Notes: generated by a model from the sequence alone, not told the origin. A stretch of 22,591 bases of DNA from Desulfobacteraceae bacterium (GCA_020349865.1 CP070700.1:3682619-3705209), one strand, 5' to 3'; numbered from the stretch's first letter, positions 6,443-13,440 are shown. A program made the numbers and translations.

Positions 6443-8272
6443 TTAGGGCTGCCCTTGTTCCTTGTTAATAGGAAGGCGCACCAAAAAAGTTGTAGTAGTT
6501 TTTCCTCTCTGAATCTCTATCTTTCCTTTGAGCAGGCGGATAACGCGGTAAGTAATATAGAGGCCGCGACCTTCGCCTTCGCCTTCAAGAAGCCTCAGCC
6601 TGTCTTCTTCAGAAATATGGCCTGAATTGCTGATCTCGGCACACGCCCATTGCCCGTCTGCGTAAGTACGTATGGCAAGTAGTCCTCCTTTGAGTGGGAT
6701 TGCCTTTGTTGCGTTGTTAAGAAGGTTGTCGAGCACACGTTCAAGGTGGGTGACATAACATCGCACCTTAAGGTCAGGTTCAAAAGGTCCCTCCTTCAAG
6801 GCAATGTTCTGCCTAAGTTGCTCTCTGATAGCTTCTTTGTTTATCTCAAAACGTCTTTGAACTACATCTCTTAGACTCACTACCTGCTCCTTACCCACTT
6901 CATATACGCTCAGAGCCAGTTCCTGAAGGCGACTTGTTCCCTGGAAAAGAATATCCACATACTTCCGAATCTGTGCTTTGGAGTCCTCACTCTCCTCTTG
7001 ATTGAGTAATGTCTTGAGCCTTCGGGCGAAACCAGCCGTTGCAATGGCCGGATTTTTAAAATCATGAAGGGTATCGTCCAGCCTTTCCATTTTCTGAGCC
7101 TTCATCAATTCCCGGCCCAAAAACAATATTATATCAATCTCATCGTCTCTGTAACGCTGCCTTTGATCCAGGGCGTCAAAAGTCATGAAATGGCTCACCT
7201 CACCATCAACGGTGAGAGGAATATATAGTATGGAGTTGATGCCGTGGATTGCAGCGAATCTTTTAAGATTGTCTGATATTATGCTGCTCTTTTCTGGATC
7301 CGCCACCAGGACATAAGACGGGGTAACTATCTCATAGACAGACTCTCCGGAATAATCCCTTAGGTTCACAAGTAATTCAAATGCCGGCTCGCTGCTCACG
7401 GGGAAGCTTTTCCCGATGGTATGATAGCTCCCCGTGTCCGGATAACCAGCCTCAAGGACGACATGATTGAGATCCTCTGTAATTGAAAAAAGCGTGCAGC
7501 TCTGGAGACTTACCATGTCGGCGAGTTCTGGGATCACGCGGTTAAAAACTTCTGTCATCTTGATCCCACCCCTGCTTCCGAGGGTCCGGAATATGTGGCC
7601 AACGATCGCCTCTTTCTTTTCATTGGTTCTGTGCATGGAAAGGATTTTTTTGTGAGCAATCACAAAGCTCAGTCTCTTGGCCATGAGGCTGGCCATCTGT
7701 ATCTCCAGGGATGTGAAGGTTCGCTCTTTCTCCGGATAGTATATCTGGATTACCCCCACGGTGTCCCGCTCATGGGGGAAAAAGCGGGCAATCTCAAGCG
7801 GAATAGCCATTAACGAGTAAACCCCTCTTCTCTCAATGACTTCCTTGTCCTGATAGCGCTTATCACCAAGAATGTTAGGCACCAAGCAGGGCTTTCTTGA
7901 CTTTACAACGTCCCCGGCAACACTGCCTTCAAGGGGTATAAACGGCTCGCGTTTTTCTTCTTTTGAAGGATATGATCCGTAGGAAAGCATTTGCTCGGTA
8001 TGGGGATCATATATCCTGACCGAACCCGACCGGGCTTTTAGAAAGCCCACTATATATTGAGTCGCCTTCTCCAGGATTTGAGGCTCGGAAAGGTCAGGGT
8101 CGATTTCGACAACCTCATCCACTTGTCGGATAACCTGTTTAAGGAATTCAGACAGCACATTTTGTTCCATCCATTCCATTAAAAGGAGCCAAAAATCCTT
8201 ATCAGCGGAAAGCCTTTTTGCCCAGGGTTCCTGCTGTGCTAACTTGAACAGGTTTTCCAAATCAGTCCACAT
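6443..8272 (-). CDS. GAF-GAF sensor histidine kinase
   Basis: This 609-residue soluble protein has no transmembrane segment. GAF 1 spans roughly 60-205 (ILEKATQYIVGFLKARSGSV, then PLEGSVAGDVVKSRKPCLVP). GAF 2 spans roughly 235-390 (VIPELADMVSLQSCTLFSIT and HGINSILYIPLTVDGEVSHF). The phosphoacceptor region is LDDTLHDFKNPAIATAGF with H403. The ATPase domain has the N-box LDNLLNNATKAIP near 512-524 and a G2-like EGEGRGLYITYRVI near 562-575. The G1 region reads ISNSGHISEED rather than DxGxG. Such a kinase would sense a cytoplasmic small ligand and phosphorylate an unlinked response regulator; no regulator gene adjoins it. A HAD phosphatase gene follows after five bases. The start is weakly supported by ribosome-binding sequence. 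Confidence 0.9.
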   Translation of the reverse strand: MWTDLENLFKLAQQEPWAKRLSADKDFWLLLMEWMEQNVLSEFLKQVIRQVDEVVEIDPDLSEPQILEKATQYIVGFLKARSGSVRIYDPHTEQMLSYGSYPSKEEKREPFIPLEGSVAGDVVKSRKPCLVPNILGDKRYQDKEVIERRGVYSLMAIPLEIARFFPHERDTVGVIQIYYPEKERTFTSLEIQMASLMAKRLSFVIAHKKILSMHRTNEKKEAIVGHIFRTLGSRGGIKMTEVFNRVIPELADMVSLQSCTLFSITEDLNHVVLEAGYPDTGSYHTIGKSFPVSSEPAFELLVNLRDYSGESVYEIVTPSYVLVADPEKSSIISDNLKRFAAIHGINSILYIPLTVDGEVSHFMTFDALDQRQRYRDDEIDIILFLGRELMKAQKMERLDDTLHDFKNPAIATAGFARRLKTLLNQEESEDSKAQIRKYVDILFQGTSRLQELALSVYEVGKEQVVSLRDVVQRRFEINKEAIREQLRQNIALKEGPFEPDLKVRCYVTHLERVLDNLLNNATKAIPLKGGLLAIRTYADGQWACAEISNSGHISEEDRLRLLEGEGEGRGLYITYRVIRLLKGKIEIQRGKTTTTFLVRLPINKEQGQP

Positions 8273-8315
8273 AATGGAATTCCGCTTAATGGTTGAAAAG
8301 GTCTAATTCAGAATT

Positions 8316-8344
8316 TTTTTAGCAAAAACAGCATGAAAAGTCAA
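8316..8344 (-). promoter_or_regulatory. Possible promoter for the histidine kinase gene
   Basis: On the minus strand TTGACT (8339-8344), a 17-base spacer and TAAAAA (8316-8321) lie about 45 bases before the kinase ATG. The -35 box matches 5/6 and the -10 box 4/6. This is a plausible but unproven promoter. Confidence 0.4.
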
Positions 8345-8506
8345 GGGAGCGGAACAACACGCTGTAATTCTAACTTTGGGAAGCGATCATCGTCCCTACA
8401 ATTTCCTGGAGAACCAGGCCAAGGGCTAAGCCTTAAAATCCACACAGGTGCAAACATAGGTGAACCAAAAGGTGATTTTAGTAGTGCTGTTGATCTGGAT
8501 TCTGAG

Positions 8507-8535
8507 TTGACATACCTTTGGTTTTTCACCATACT
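8507..8535 (+). promoter_or_regulatory. Possible promoter for the PilZ gene
   Basis: TTGACA (8507-8512), a 17-base spacer and CATACT (8530-8535) would start transcription near 8542, leaving a leader of about 87 bases before the PilZ start. The -35 box is perfect and the -10 box matches 4/6. The remaining non-coding sequence 8345-8506 shows no gene I can support. Confidence 0.45.
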
Positions 8536-8628
8536 GGCAACGGTTTAGTGTATCGAATATTTATTTCATTTCCTACAAACTGTCTTGCTCATCAAAGGAC
8601 CCGCCCTATGAAAGTCTCGGAGGTAGAA

Positions 8629-8994
8629 ATGAAAGAAACCGAAGTTATGGCTCGTCTGATGCTTTTGATCAAGAGAATGACCGAACACGAGCGGGAAATT
8701 CTATTGAGTACCCTGAAACAAAAACATTTCAGAGAAAAAAGGAAAAAACCCAGAAAGGCGAGCCCCATGCTTTTGGATTTCGCAGTCCGGGATCGTGTGC
8801 GGCAGGGGTTTATTCATGACATAAGCGTTGGAGGAGTGTTCATCCAAACAGGCGAATCCGTATCCGTTGGTCAGGAAATATTGACAATCATTCCAATTCC
8901 CAACAGCCCGAAATCTGTCAGGATTAAAGGCAGCGTTGTCAGAAACACACCTAACGGCATTGGCGTGAAGTTCAAAAGGCAGCCAAAGGCATAA
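8629..8994 (+). CDS. PilZ-domain protein (c-di-GMP receptor candidate)
   Basis: About 121 residues from the ATG at 8629, which follows CGGAGGT with five-base spacing; upstream in-frame ATGs at 8608 and 8518 lack this. An N-terminal helical part (VMARLMLLIKRMTEHEREIL) precedes a basic RxxxR-type motif in HFREKRKKPRKA. The PilZ D/NxSxxG motif is HDISVGGVFI, and the domain ends in the GIGVKFKR strand. These are the residues that contact cyclic di-GMP in PilZ domains, so binding is likely. It is transcribed divergently from the histidine kinase and convergently with the patatin gene. The output is unknown; the short helical N-terminus may be a partner-binding element. Confidence 0.87.
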   Translation: MKETEVMARLMLLIKRMTEHEREILLSTLKQKHFREKRKKPRKASPMLLDFAVRDRVRQGFIHDISVGGVFIQTGESVSVGQEILTIIPIPNSPKSVRIKGSVVRNTPNGIGVKFKRQPKA

Positions 8995-9007
8995 AGGAAG
9001 AACCTGG

Positions 9008-9907
9008 TTAAAGTGCAAAGATCCGTTTATACCAGGGAAGTTTTTTATGGATTGCACGCCTTATTTCAGGCAACTTTTCTCTCGCGCTTTCTATTCCCGC
9101 TTTGACCAATTCATCCGCCCTGGAAAACTCAGACCAGTGTATGTCTTTGGTATCCGGGCAAATTGCCACACCTGCTGTATTTACCATCATCCGGGCTAAA
9201 TTCCGTGATGTGATCATATCTGCACGGTTGATGATTTCAATTACATTTACAGTCTCTATGGGAGGGTATTCCCTCATACCCAATTCCACACCTATAGTAA
9301 CGTCTATTTCATTTTCGGGGAGATATTTTACAGGCACCGGACAGCTTACTCCCCCGTCAGTTATCAGATCATCGTTCAAATTGACGGGGCACAAAAAACC
9401 TGGGATGGAAGAACTGGCAGCAACCGCATCTATGATATCACCAGTTTTGAATACAATGTCATCTCCGGTATGTAAGCTTGTGGCAACAATAGTTAATGGG
9501 ATATTTGTGTCTTCGATATTACCTTCATCAATTAATCTGACAAGAATCCTTTTTAGGCGGATTTCCTTTAGCAGTCCTTTTCGACTTTGGGCCAGATTAA
9601 TAGCAATACGTCTTTTGATATTTTGCGTTGTTTGATGGAGGAAAGACCCCTCGTGGGAACAACCCGTTTTCAGGTAGTTCAATCCCAATTGATCATAGAA
9701 CTCTTCGTTTAATGATTGCCTGAATCGTTCTATCAAAAAATCAGCCTTTGGCTTCTGGGCATACGCGGCGCCCACCACAGCGCCTATGGATGTTCCTGCA
9801 ATACAATGAAGAGGAATTCCTTCTTCTTCAAGCACCTTCAAAACGCCTACATGGGCCAGCCCTCGAGCCCCACCACCGCCTAATGCAATACCAACTCTCA
9901 CTGACAT
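9008..9907 (-). CDS. Patatin-like phospholipase (NTE/RssA family)
   Basis: The protein has 299 residues. The oxyanion-hole motif GGGGARG is near 10-16, the nucleophile elbow is GTSIG (38-42, Ser40), and the catalytic Asp is in ITDGGVSCPVP (DGG 184-186, D184). The Ser-Asp dyad of patatin-type serine esterases is therefore complete. No signal peptide is visible, so it should act in the cytoplasm or at the inner membrane as a lysophospholipase or acyl hydrolase. It lies 45 bases downstream of the PilZ-like gene on the same strand and is probably co-transcribed, and its end faces the end of the PilZ gene with only 13 bases between. Related E. coli RssA also has no settled physiological substrate. 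Confidence 0.94.
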   Translation of the reverse strand: MSVRVGIALGGGGARGLAHVGVLKVLEEEGIPLHCIAGTSIGAVVGAAYAQKPKADFLIERFRQSLNEEFYDQLGLNYLKTGCSHEGSFLHQTTQNIKRRIAINLAQSRKGLLKEIRLKRILVRLIDEGNIEDTNIPLTIVATSLHTGDDIVFKTGDIIDAVAASSSIPGFLCPVNLNDDLITDGGVSCPVPVKYLPENEIDVTIGVELGMREYPPIETVNVIEIINRADMITSRNLARMMVNTAGVAICPDTKDIHWSEFSRADELVKAGIESAREKLPEIRRAIHKKLPWYKRIFAL

Positions 9908-9952
9908 TAACTACACGTAACCTTATTCTGAATAGTTGTGCCCGATTTCATC

Positions 9953-10318
9953 CTAATGGATTTTCTTTCGATCTCGTTTTTCCAGAATCTCCAAGCCCAC
10001 CAAATAGTGCCCCTTGAATCGTCCCTGATCATTCTTAGTGATATTTCTAATTGCCGTCTTCAGATATTCAGGGAGATAGACTGAATCGGTGGAATAATAT
10101 TTCATCTCCATCGTATCCCCTACCTTTAATCGGGGCAAGATGTCTGAATACTCATTTACCAGGACATACATGCAAGCTGAAGACATGTCCCAGATCCTAA
10201 ATTGGTATGGAACATCGATTCCCCTTACAGAGAATTCTACACTGTAAAACTGATACATCCGTTTCGTGTGCGCTGATCTTCTCGCCGGTAGTTTGCTGGT
10301 CGTGATATATGATTCCAT
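9953..10318 (-). CDS. Divergent PilZ-like protein
   Basis: The 121-residue protein has a basic N-terminal stretch with R-rich residues (LPARRSAHTKRM), then FRIWDMSSACMYVLVNEYSD, where D44-x-S46 stands in for the PilZ DxSxxG motif (the final Gly is Ala or Cys). It ends with the strand GRFKGHYLVGLEILEK. The order of basic motif, DxS motif and hydrophobic strand fits a PilZ fold, but the match is weaker than for the gene at 8629 and cyclic di-GMP binding is uncertain. GAGGTGA five bases before the ATG supports the start. It precedes the patatin gene by 45 bases, suggesting a joint transcript. Confidence 0.65.
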   Translation of the reverse strand: MESYITTSKLPARRSAHTKRMYQFYSVEFSVRGIDVPYQFRIWDMSSACMYVLVNEYSDILPRLKVGDTMEMKYYSTDSVYLPEYLKTAIRNITKNDQGRFKGHYLVGLEILEKRDRKKIH

Positions 10319-10483
10319 ACGTCACCTCGCAGGTTATCGGTTTATCCCCAGATTCTTCCTATTGGCAATAATCACAATGCATCAGCTTAAATTGTATAAA
10401 ATAATACATATAAGGAAAGTCCAATAGAAGCTAAAATGATTTCTCGATTTCCCTACAGTAAAAGTCAATGGCAGTAGGCCTAA

Positions 10484-10687
10484 TCAGATCAGCCAAATTG
10501 CGATGCAAGCAATAAGACCCCAAAAAGGTATGGAAACAATAAGCCCGTTAATAATTCCCTTAAATGCAGGCCCATTGAACGTTTCCATCTCAATGTCTTC
10601 TTGCTCTTGGACCAGCTTTGTTGTTTCAATGCTATCAAGAGCAGGGAAGCGTGAAAATGTTCTATTCGTGTGTGCTGAGTAGTACAT
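10484..10687 (-). CDS. Hypothetical small protein with C-terminal membrane segment
   Basis: The 67-residue frame ends in a hydrophobic segment (GIINGLIVSIPFWGLIACIA) long enough to cross the membrane once. The N-terminal half is polar. A shorter product from the internal Met34 (METFNGPAFK) would be a 34-residue membrane peptide. No good Shine-Dalgarno precedes either start. It overlaps the 28-residue frame at 10662-10748 in a different frame. I do not recognise it; it could be a real small membrane protein or a chance frame in a decaying region. Confidence 0.33.
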   Translation of the reverse strand: MYYSAHTNRTFSRFPALDSIETTKLVQEQEDIEMETFNGPAFKGIINGLIVSIPFWGLIACIAIWLI

Positions 10688-10748
10688 TTGCTAAGAGGGA
10701 AACCATCGCAACCACTACCACAATTGCAATTGAAATTACTAGCAACAT
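10662..10748 (-). CDS. Possible 28-residue membrane peptide
   Basis: This short frame reads MLLVISIAIVVVVAMVSLLA followed by NVLLSTHE. It is almost wholly hydrophobic, as in single-span small membrane proteins. GGTGA lies six to seven bases before the ATG. It overlaps the start of the 67-residue frame by 26 bases, so if both are real they may be translationally coupled. It is too short to assign by homology, and a hydrophobic short frame in AT-rich DNA can arise by chance. Confidence 0.28.
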   Translation of the reverse strand: MLLVISIAIVVVVAMVSLLANVLLSTHE

Positions 10749-10884
10749 ATTTTTCACCGAGTTAGATTAGGTCATCAATAGATTACATCAACAAAATAAA
10801 TGCCAAACTCATTTTATGAAATTTTTCCATATAAATCAGGAGAATAAAAATTGGGCAGGCGTACAAGCTAAACCTTGTGACAAA

Positions 10885-11511
10885 TTATACCAACTTCTTC
10901 TCACTTAATGTATCCGATTTAATTTCGTGTAAGCCGGCAAGTTCGTATCTAACTTCGATTCGGCTTAACAAACCCCCCACTTCCATACCAACAGCATTAT
11001 CAAGAGAAGGAAAATATATGCGGCGAATTTTATGGGGATTACAAAAAACATGCCTCTCATAAATTTTTCCATTTTCAACTCCCATAAGCCGGAGTGTTCC
11101 CTAAAATAAGCTTTGCCCATCACTTAAAATAACTGCTAAAATGTGATCTTCAATTACAACTGTCTCAAGTCCAGGTCTGGGCTTCCAGTTCCCGAAGCTC
11201 AGGCCGAGAATGTAGCCTACCCCACAAACTACTTTTACAGTTGTGCATTCGCTTTTTTTATCGTTTGATACCACCCCCTTCAAACCATACTGTGAATATA
11301 GCCAGAGTACTCCCCTGTTTCTTGCGGGGAAATTCCATACGAAATTTCACAGTTCTTTCATCCGGATATACTATTCGTAAAGAATCTTCGATAGGAATTG
11401 TTTTTCCCGTCTCTGTTATTTCCTCATCAGGTGATAAAATACAACGATTTTAATAAACAGTCCTGCCTTTGACAGAACTTCACCCCTTAAGAAAAAAAAA
11501 TCACGGGGCAT
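10885..11511 (-). pseudogene. Broken gene of unknown function (two frame changes and one stop)
   Basis: A 209-codon span reads through on the minus strand if three lesions are repaired. It opens MPRDFFFLRGEVLSK in one frame. At the T4 run 11448-11451 a base seems lost, and the coding-like sequence continues in a second frame (LSPDEEITETGKTIPIEDSL, then FPRKKQGSTLAIFTVWFEG). At the C5 run 11274-11278 a base seems gained, returning to the first frame (GVGYILGLSFGNWKPRPGLE). A TAG at 11101-11103 then interrupts before NGKIYERHVFCNPHKIRRIY and the end at 10885. Net length is preserved. I recognise no family. No Shine-Dalgarno precedes the ATG. Decay or homopolymer sequencing error are both possible. 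Confidence 0.45.
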
Positions 11512-11538
11512 ATTTATTTAAATTGGAGGTTTAAACTA

Positions 11539-11799
11539 TTAGTGATTGGCTAATCCGTACTTATTGTGCCAGCATCGATATGGTGAAACGGCTACCCGGA
11601 TTTCCTTTGGATTTGGACATTCAGTGGCGGTCAGGTATTTCACTGCCTGTTGTAAAGCTTGTTCAGTATTTTCGGATTTAAAAAGGCCTTCCCATTTATC
11701 TTGGATGGCCTCTTGACAAGCTTTTATCCTAATTGCTATAATATAATAGCTTGGGGCTGTCAAAAGGCCCTCAGGCATTCCAGCACGCCAAGCACCCAA
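11539..11799 (-). CDS. Hypothetical fragment, possibly a gene remnant
   Basis: The 86-codon frame has a protein-like C-terminal two-thirds (KACQEAIQDKWEGLFKSENT, then KEIRVAVSPYRCWHNKYG). Its first 25 codons run through a hairpin and a promoter-like sequence and look non-coding. No standard start codon lies where the coding-like part begins (about 11730), so the gene may have lost its start. I recognise no family. A sigma-54-like sequence, TGGCAC-N5-TTGAA, lies upstream at 11852-11867, but its -12 element is imperfect. Confidence 0.25.
   Translation of the reverse strand: MGAWRAGMPEGLLTAPSYYIIAIRIKACQEAIQDKWEGLFKSENTEQALQQAVKYLTATECPNPKEIRVAVSPYRCWHNKYGLANH
11735..11763 (-). promoter_or_regulatory. 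Promoter-like sequence inside the 11539-11799 frame
   Basis: On the minus strand TTGACA (11758-11763), 17 bases and TATAGC (11735-11740) resemble a sigma-70 promoter. It sits just before the coding-like part of the fragment. If real, the first 25 codons of that frame are not translated. Confidence 0.28.
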
Positions 11800-11827
11800 C
11801 CGCCAAGTACAGTGCTTGGCTTTTCTT
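11787..11827 (+). terminator. Orphan terminator-like hairpin
   Basis: GCCAAGCAC (11787-11795) and its exact reverse complement GTGCTTGGC (11812-11820) flank a 16-base loop and are followed by TTTTCTTCT, giving a plus-strand intrinsic-terminator shape. No plus-strand gene ends just upstream, so it may serve an unseen transcript or be a relic. Confidence 0.35.
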
Positions 11828-11844
11828 CTGTTATTCTTCTGTTA
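11823..11844. repeat. 11-base perfect tandem duplication
   Basis: TTCTTCTGTTA occurs twice in a row (11823-11833 and 11834-11844), just after the orphan hairpin. It looks like slippage duplication; no function is evident. Confidence 0.65.
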
Positions 11845-11980
11845 TCTATTATTCAAAACCCGTGCCAAGTCAAACGGATCTAATTGCAAACTCTGATTTG
11901 TATTTAATTTACAAGGGGTTATGAGCATTTGATTAAGGAGATAAAAGCGCTGGGAGGTGAATGAAAGCGATACGTCTCTT

Positions 11981-12015
11981 AATAAAAAATACCACGATGC
12001 GCAGTATTTTTTATT
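11981..12015. repeat. AT-rich perfect 12-base inverted repeat
   Basis: AATAAAAAATAC (11981-11992) and GTATTTTTTATT (12004-12015) are exact reverse complements around an 11-base GC-richer loop (CACGATGCGCA). A GGGAGG-preceded ATG at 11961 opens an 18-codon frame through it, overlapping by four bases (ATGA) the end of a short frame ending IKEIKALGGE. It could be a bidirectional terminator, a protein-binding site or a remnant of a mobile-element end. The rest of 11845-12194 shows no gene I can support. Confidence 0.55.
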
Positions 12016-12194
12016 AGTTATGAGTGATCTAGCAAATAAATTGTAGTAATTAAGTCACAGAAATTTCGGTTACAATTTTTTCACAGTCAGGTACGATTTT
12101 TGCGCACAGAAGGAAGGGTCTGGTAAAACCTAAGCGCTAAAAGTTCGACTTTTCATTGCCCAAACTGAAAGGGAAGAAGAGGAGGAGGCTATAG

Positions 12195-12346
12195 AAAAAC
12201 TGGCCTTGCCTTATCCAAAAAATATATGAAGACAATCCCCTCACGTGTCCCAAGTGTTTGGAAAAAATGAAAATAATCTGTGTTATAGAGGATTTGGAAA
12301 TAATTAAAAGTTCCTCAAGCATTTAATGCTCCGTATAGTGGCTAAA
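12195..12346 (+). pseudogene. C-terminal relic of an IS91-type (Y2) transposase
   Basis: The frame reads KNWPCLIQKIYEDNPLTCPK, CLEKMKIICVIEDLEIIK. This matches the C-terminal segment common to IS91/IS801-like transposases, where a DPLxCPxC zinc knuckle is followed by MxIIxFIEDPxVIxKILxHLGL. Adding one A to the A4 run 12306-12309 continues the match as KKFLKHLML; without it the frame stops at 12324-12326. Upstream, a TAG at 12192-12194 interrupts, and adding one A to the A5 run 12195-12199 would also change frame there. The catalytic HUH and double-Tyr part is absent. This is a dead fragment marking past rolling-circle transposon activity. The identification is from family memory, not a search. 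Confidence 0.66.
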
Positions 12347-12809
12347 ATACTGAAATCCGAGAGTTCTTCAAAATATCACAAGATCTAGTAATATGACATA
12401 AAAGACCTTTCACGAGTATCGGCTTATTTCAATCTTTCTTTTACCGCTTTCCTTTTTTTATCAACTCCTACCATTCTGATCGCCCCTTTTTCTTATTCTT
12501 TCCCCAAATAATTGTGAAAACTTTTGTAGAAAAATTGAATTTAGCTACTCAAGAAGATGCCATTTTTTTTGCACGCTTCTTGTTTCGCTTCGTATGTTTC
12601 CGAGCTAATTAGTTGAAATCTATGGAAGGCGTTCCATCTATCATGCCTCGCATGATTCTTGCATATATTTTAATGAGTTAAGAGATTTTACAAACCATCT
12701 TTCAACGTCAATTTGTTGGGACCTTGTCGCTGACTACTTTTAGAACCACGGATTCCTAAGTGGGTAGCCGTGCAGATAGCTTTCTTGCCACGATTTAGGT
12801 GAAGATATC
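12347..12809. other. Gene-free AT-rich stretch with twin hairpins
   Basis: No gene is visible. The only structure is a pair of perfect short hairpins: ATGGAA-GGCG-TTCCAT (12622-12637) and TCATGC-CTC-GCATGA (12641-12655), followed by TTCTTGCATATATTTT. The last part carries the leader of the response-regulator gene. Confidence 0.5.
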
Positions 12810-13163
12810 ATGTCTCGCCTTCTAGTTATTGATGATGATGATACTTTTCTCGATTTTTTAGAGCGGACCCTCACATTGATGGGTTATCGAGTGAAAATCG
12901 CTCATGATGGGGAAGAGGCAATTAAGATCCTAAGGTACGGTTACAACTTCGAGTTGATAATTACTGACATTCTTATGTCTAATGTAGATGGCATTGCGGT
13001 TGCACAATATATCAGAAGCTCAGATAAGGCGGACACACCGATAGTGGCGATTACTGGCGATATTAATATAGTCAATAATAAACTGTTCAACTCAATACTA
13101 ATAAAGCCATTTAAAGTAAAAGAACTGATTGCCGTTATCAAATCGCTTATAAAAAACACCTGA
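12810..13163 (+). CDS. Single-domain (CheY-like) response regulator
   Basis: This is a 117-residue receiver domain with no output domain. The acidic pocket is D8-D9-D10 in VIDDDDTF, the phosphorylation site is D53 in LIITDILMSNVDG, the switch Thr is T82 in AITGD, and the conserved Lys is K99 in LIKPFKV. All functional residues are present, so phosphotransfer should work. AGGTGA lies upstream of the ATG. No kinase is adjacent; the GAF-GAF kinase at 6443-8272 is 4.5 kb away and could be a partner, but this is speculative. It is the only clearly intact gene inside the otherwise decayed 10.3-13.7 kb stretch. Confidence 0.94.
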   Translation: MSRLLVIDDDDTFLDFLERTLTLMGYRVKIAHDGEEAIKILRYGYNFELIITDILMSNVDGIAVAQYIRSSDKADTPIVAITGDINIVNNKLFNSILIKPFKVKELIAVIKSLIKNT

Positions 13164-13237
13164 AGGAGATACCACTGTATCTTGTAAATGCCAATTCGGT
13201 TTGCTTTCTTGTCCACGGTTGGTTTAGGTAGAAAGAA

Positions 13238-13329
13238 GAGCGGATTGTCATCACTCAAGCTGCTCAGAAGAAGTATTGATTACGACACCCCGTCTGAACG
13301 GCTTGGCTGGGCAATTCCGCTCTTTTTTT
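13238..13329 (+). terminator. Long-range stem ending in a T7 run
   Basis: GAGCGGATTG (13238-13247) can pair, with one bulge, with CAATTCCGCTC (13312-13322), which is followed by seven Ts (13323-13329). A small inner hairpin CCGT-CTGA-ACGG sits inside. It could end the response-regulator transcript about 165 bases after the gene, or be the 3' end of a small structured RNA. Confidence 0.45.
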
Positions 13330-13440
13330 AGAGCTGACCACAATATGTTGGACCTTTTTGTTCAATAGAAATGTGCATATATCCATAACTCATCGAAAAT
13401 ATTTGAAGCTTTGATCTCGGTTTCATAGCTAAAAAGGAGA

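Noticed and set aside
9102..9635. 177-codon plus-strand frame opposite the patatin gene
   Set aside because: It lies wholly inside the patatin-like gene, whose catalytic motifs are intact on the minus strand; it has no ribosome-binding site or recognisable domain.
11852..11867. Sigma-54-like promoter TGGCAC-N5-TTGAA on the minus strand
   Set aside because: The -24 element is good but the -12 element has GA instead of the key GC, and the downstream frame is itself doubtful.
12137..12322. 61-codon minus-strand frame, hydrophobic
   Set aside because: It is antisense to the IS91-type transposase relic, whose family motif on the plus strand explains the sequence better.
12640..12810. Possible toxin-antitoxin or phage gene in the AT-rich stretch
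   Set aside because: Only short frames with no ribosome-binding sites or family motifs were found; nothing supports such a call.
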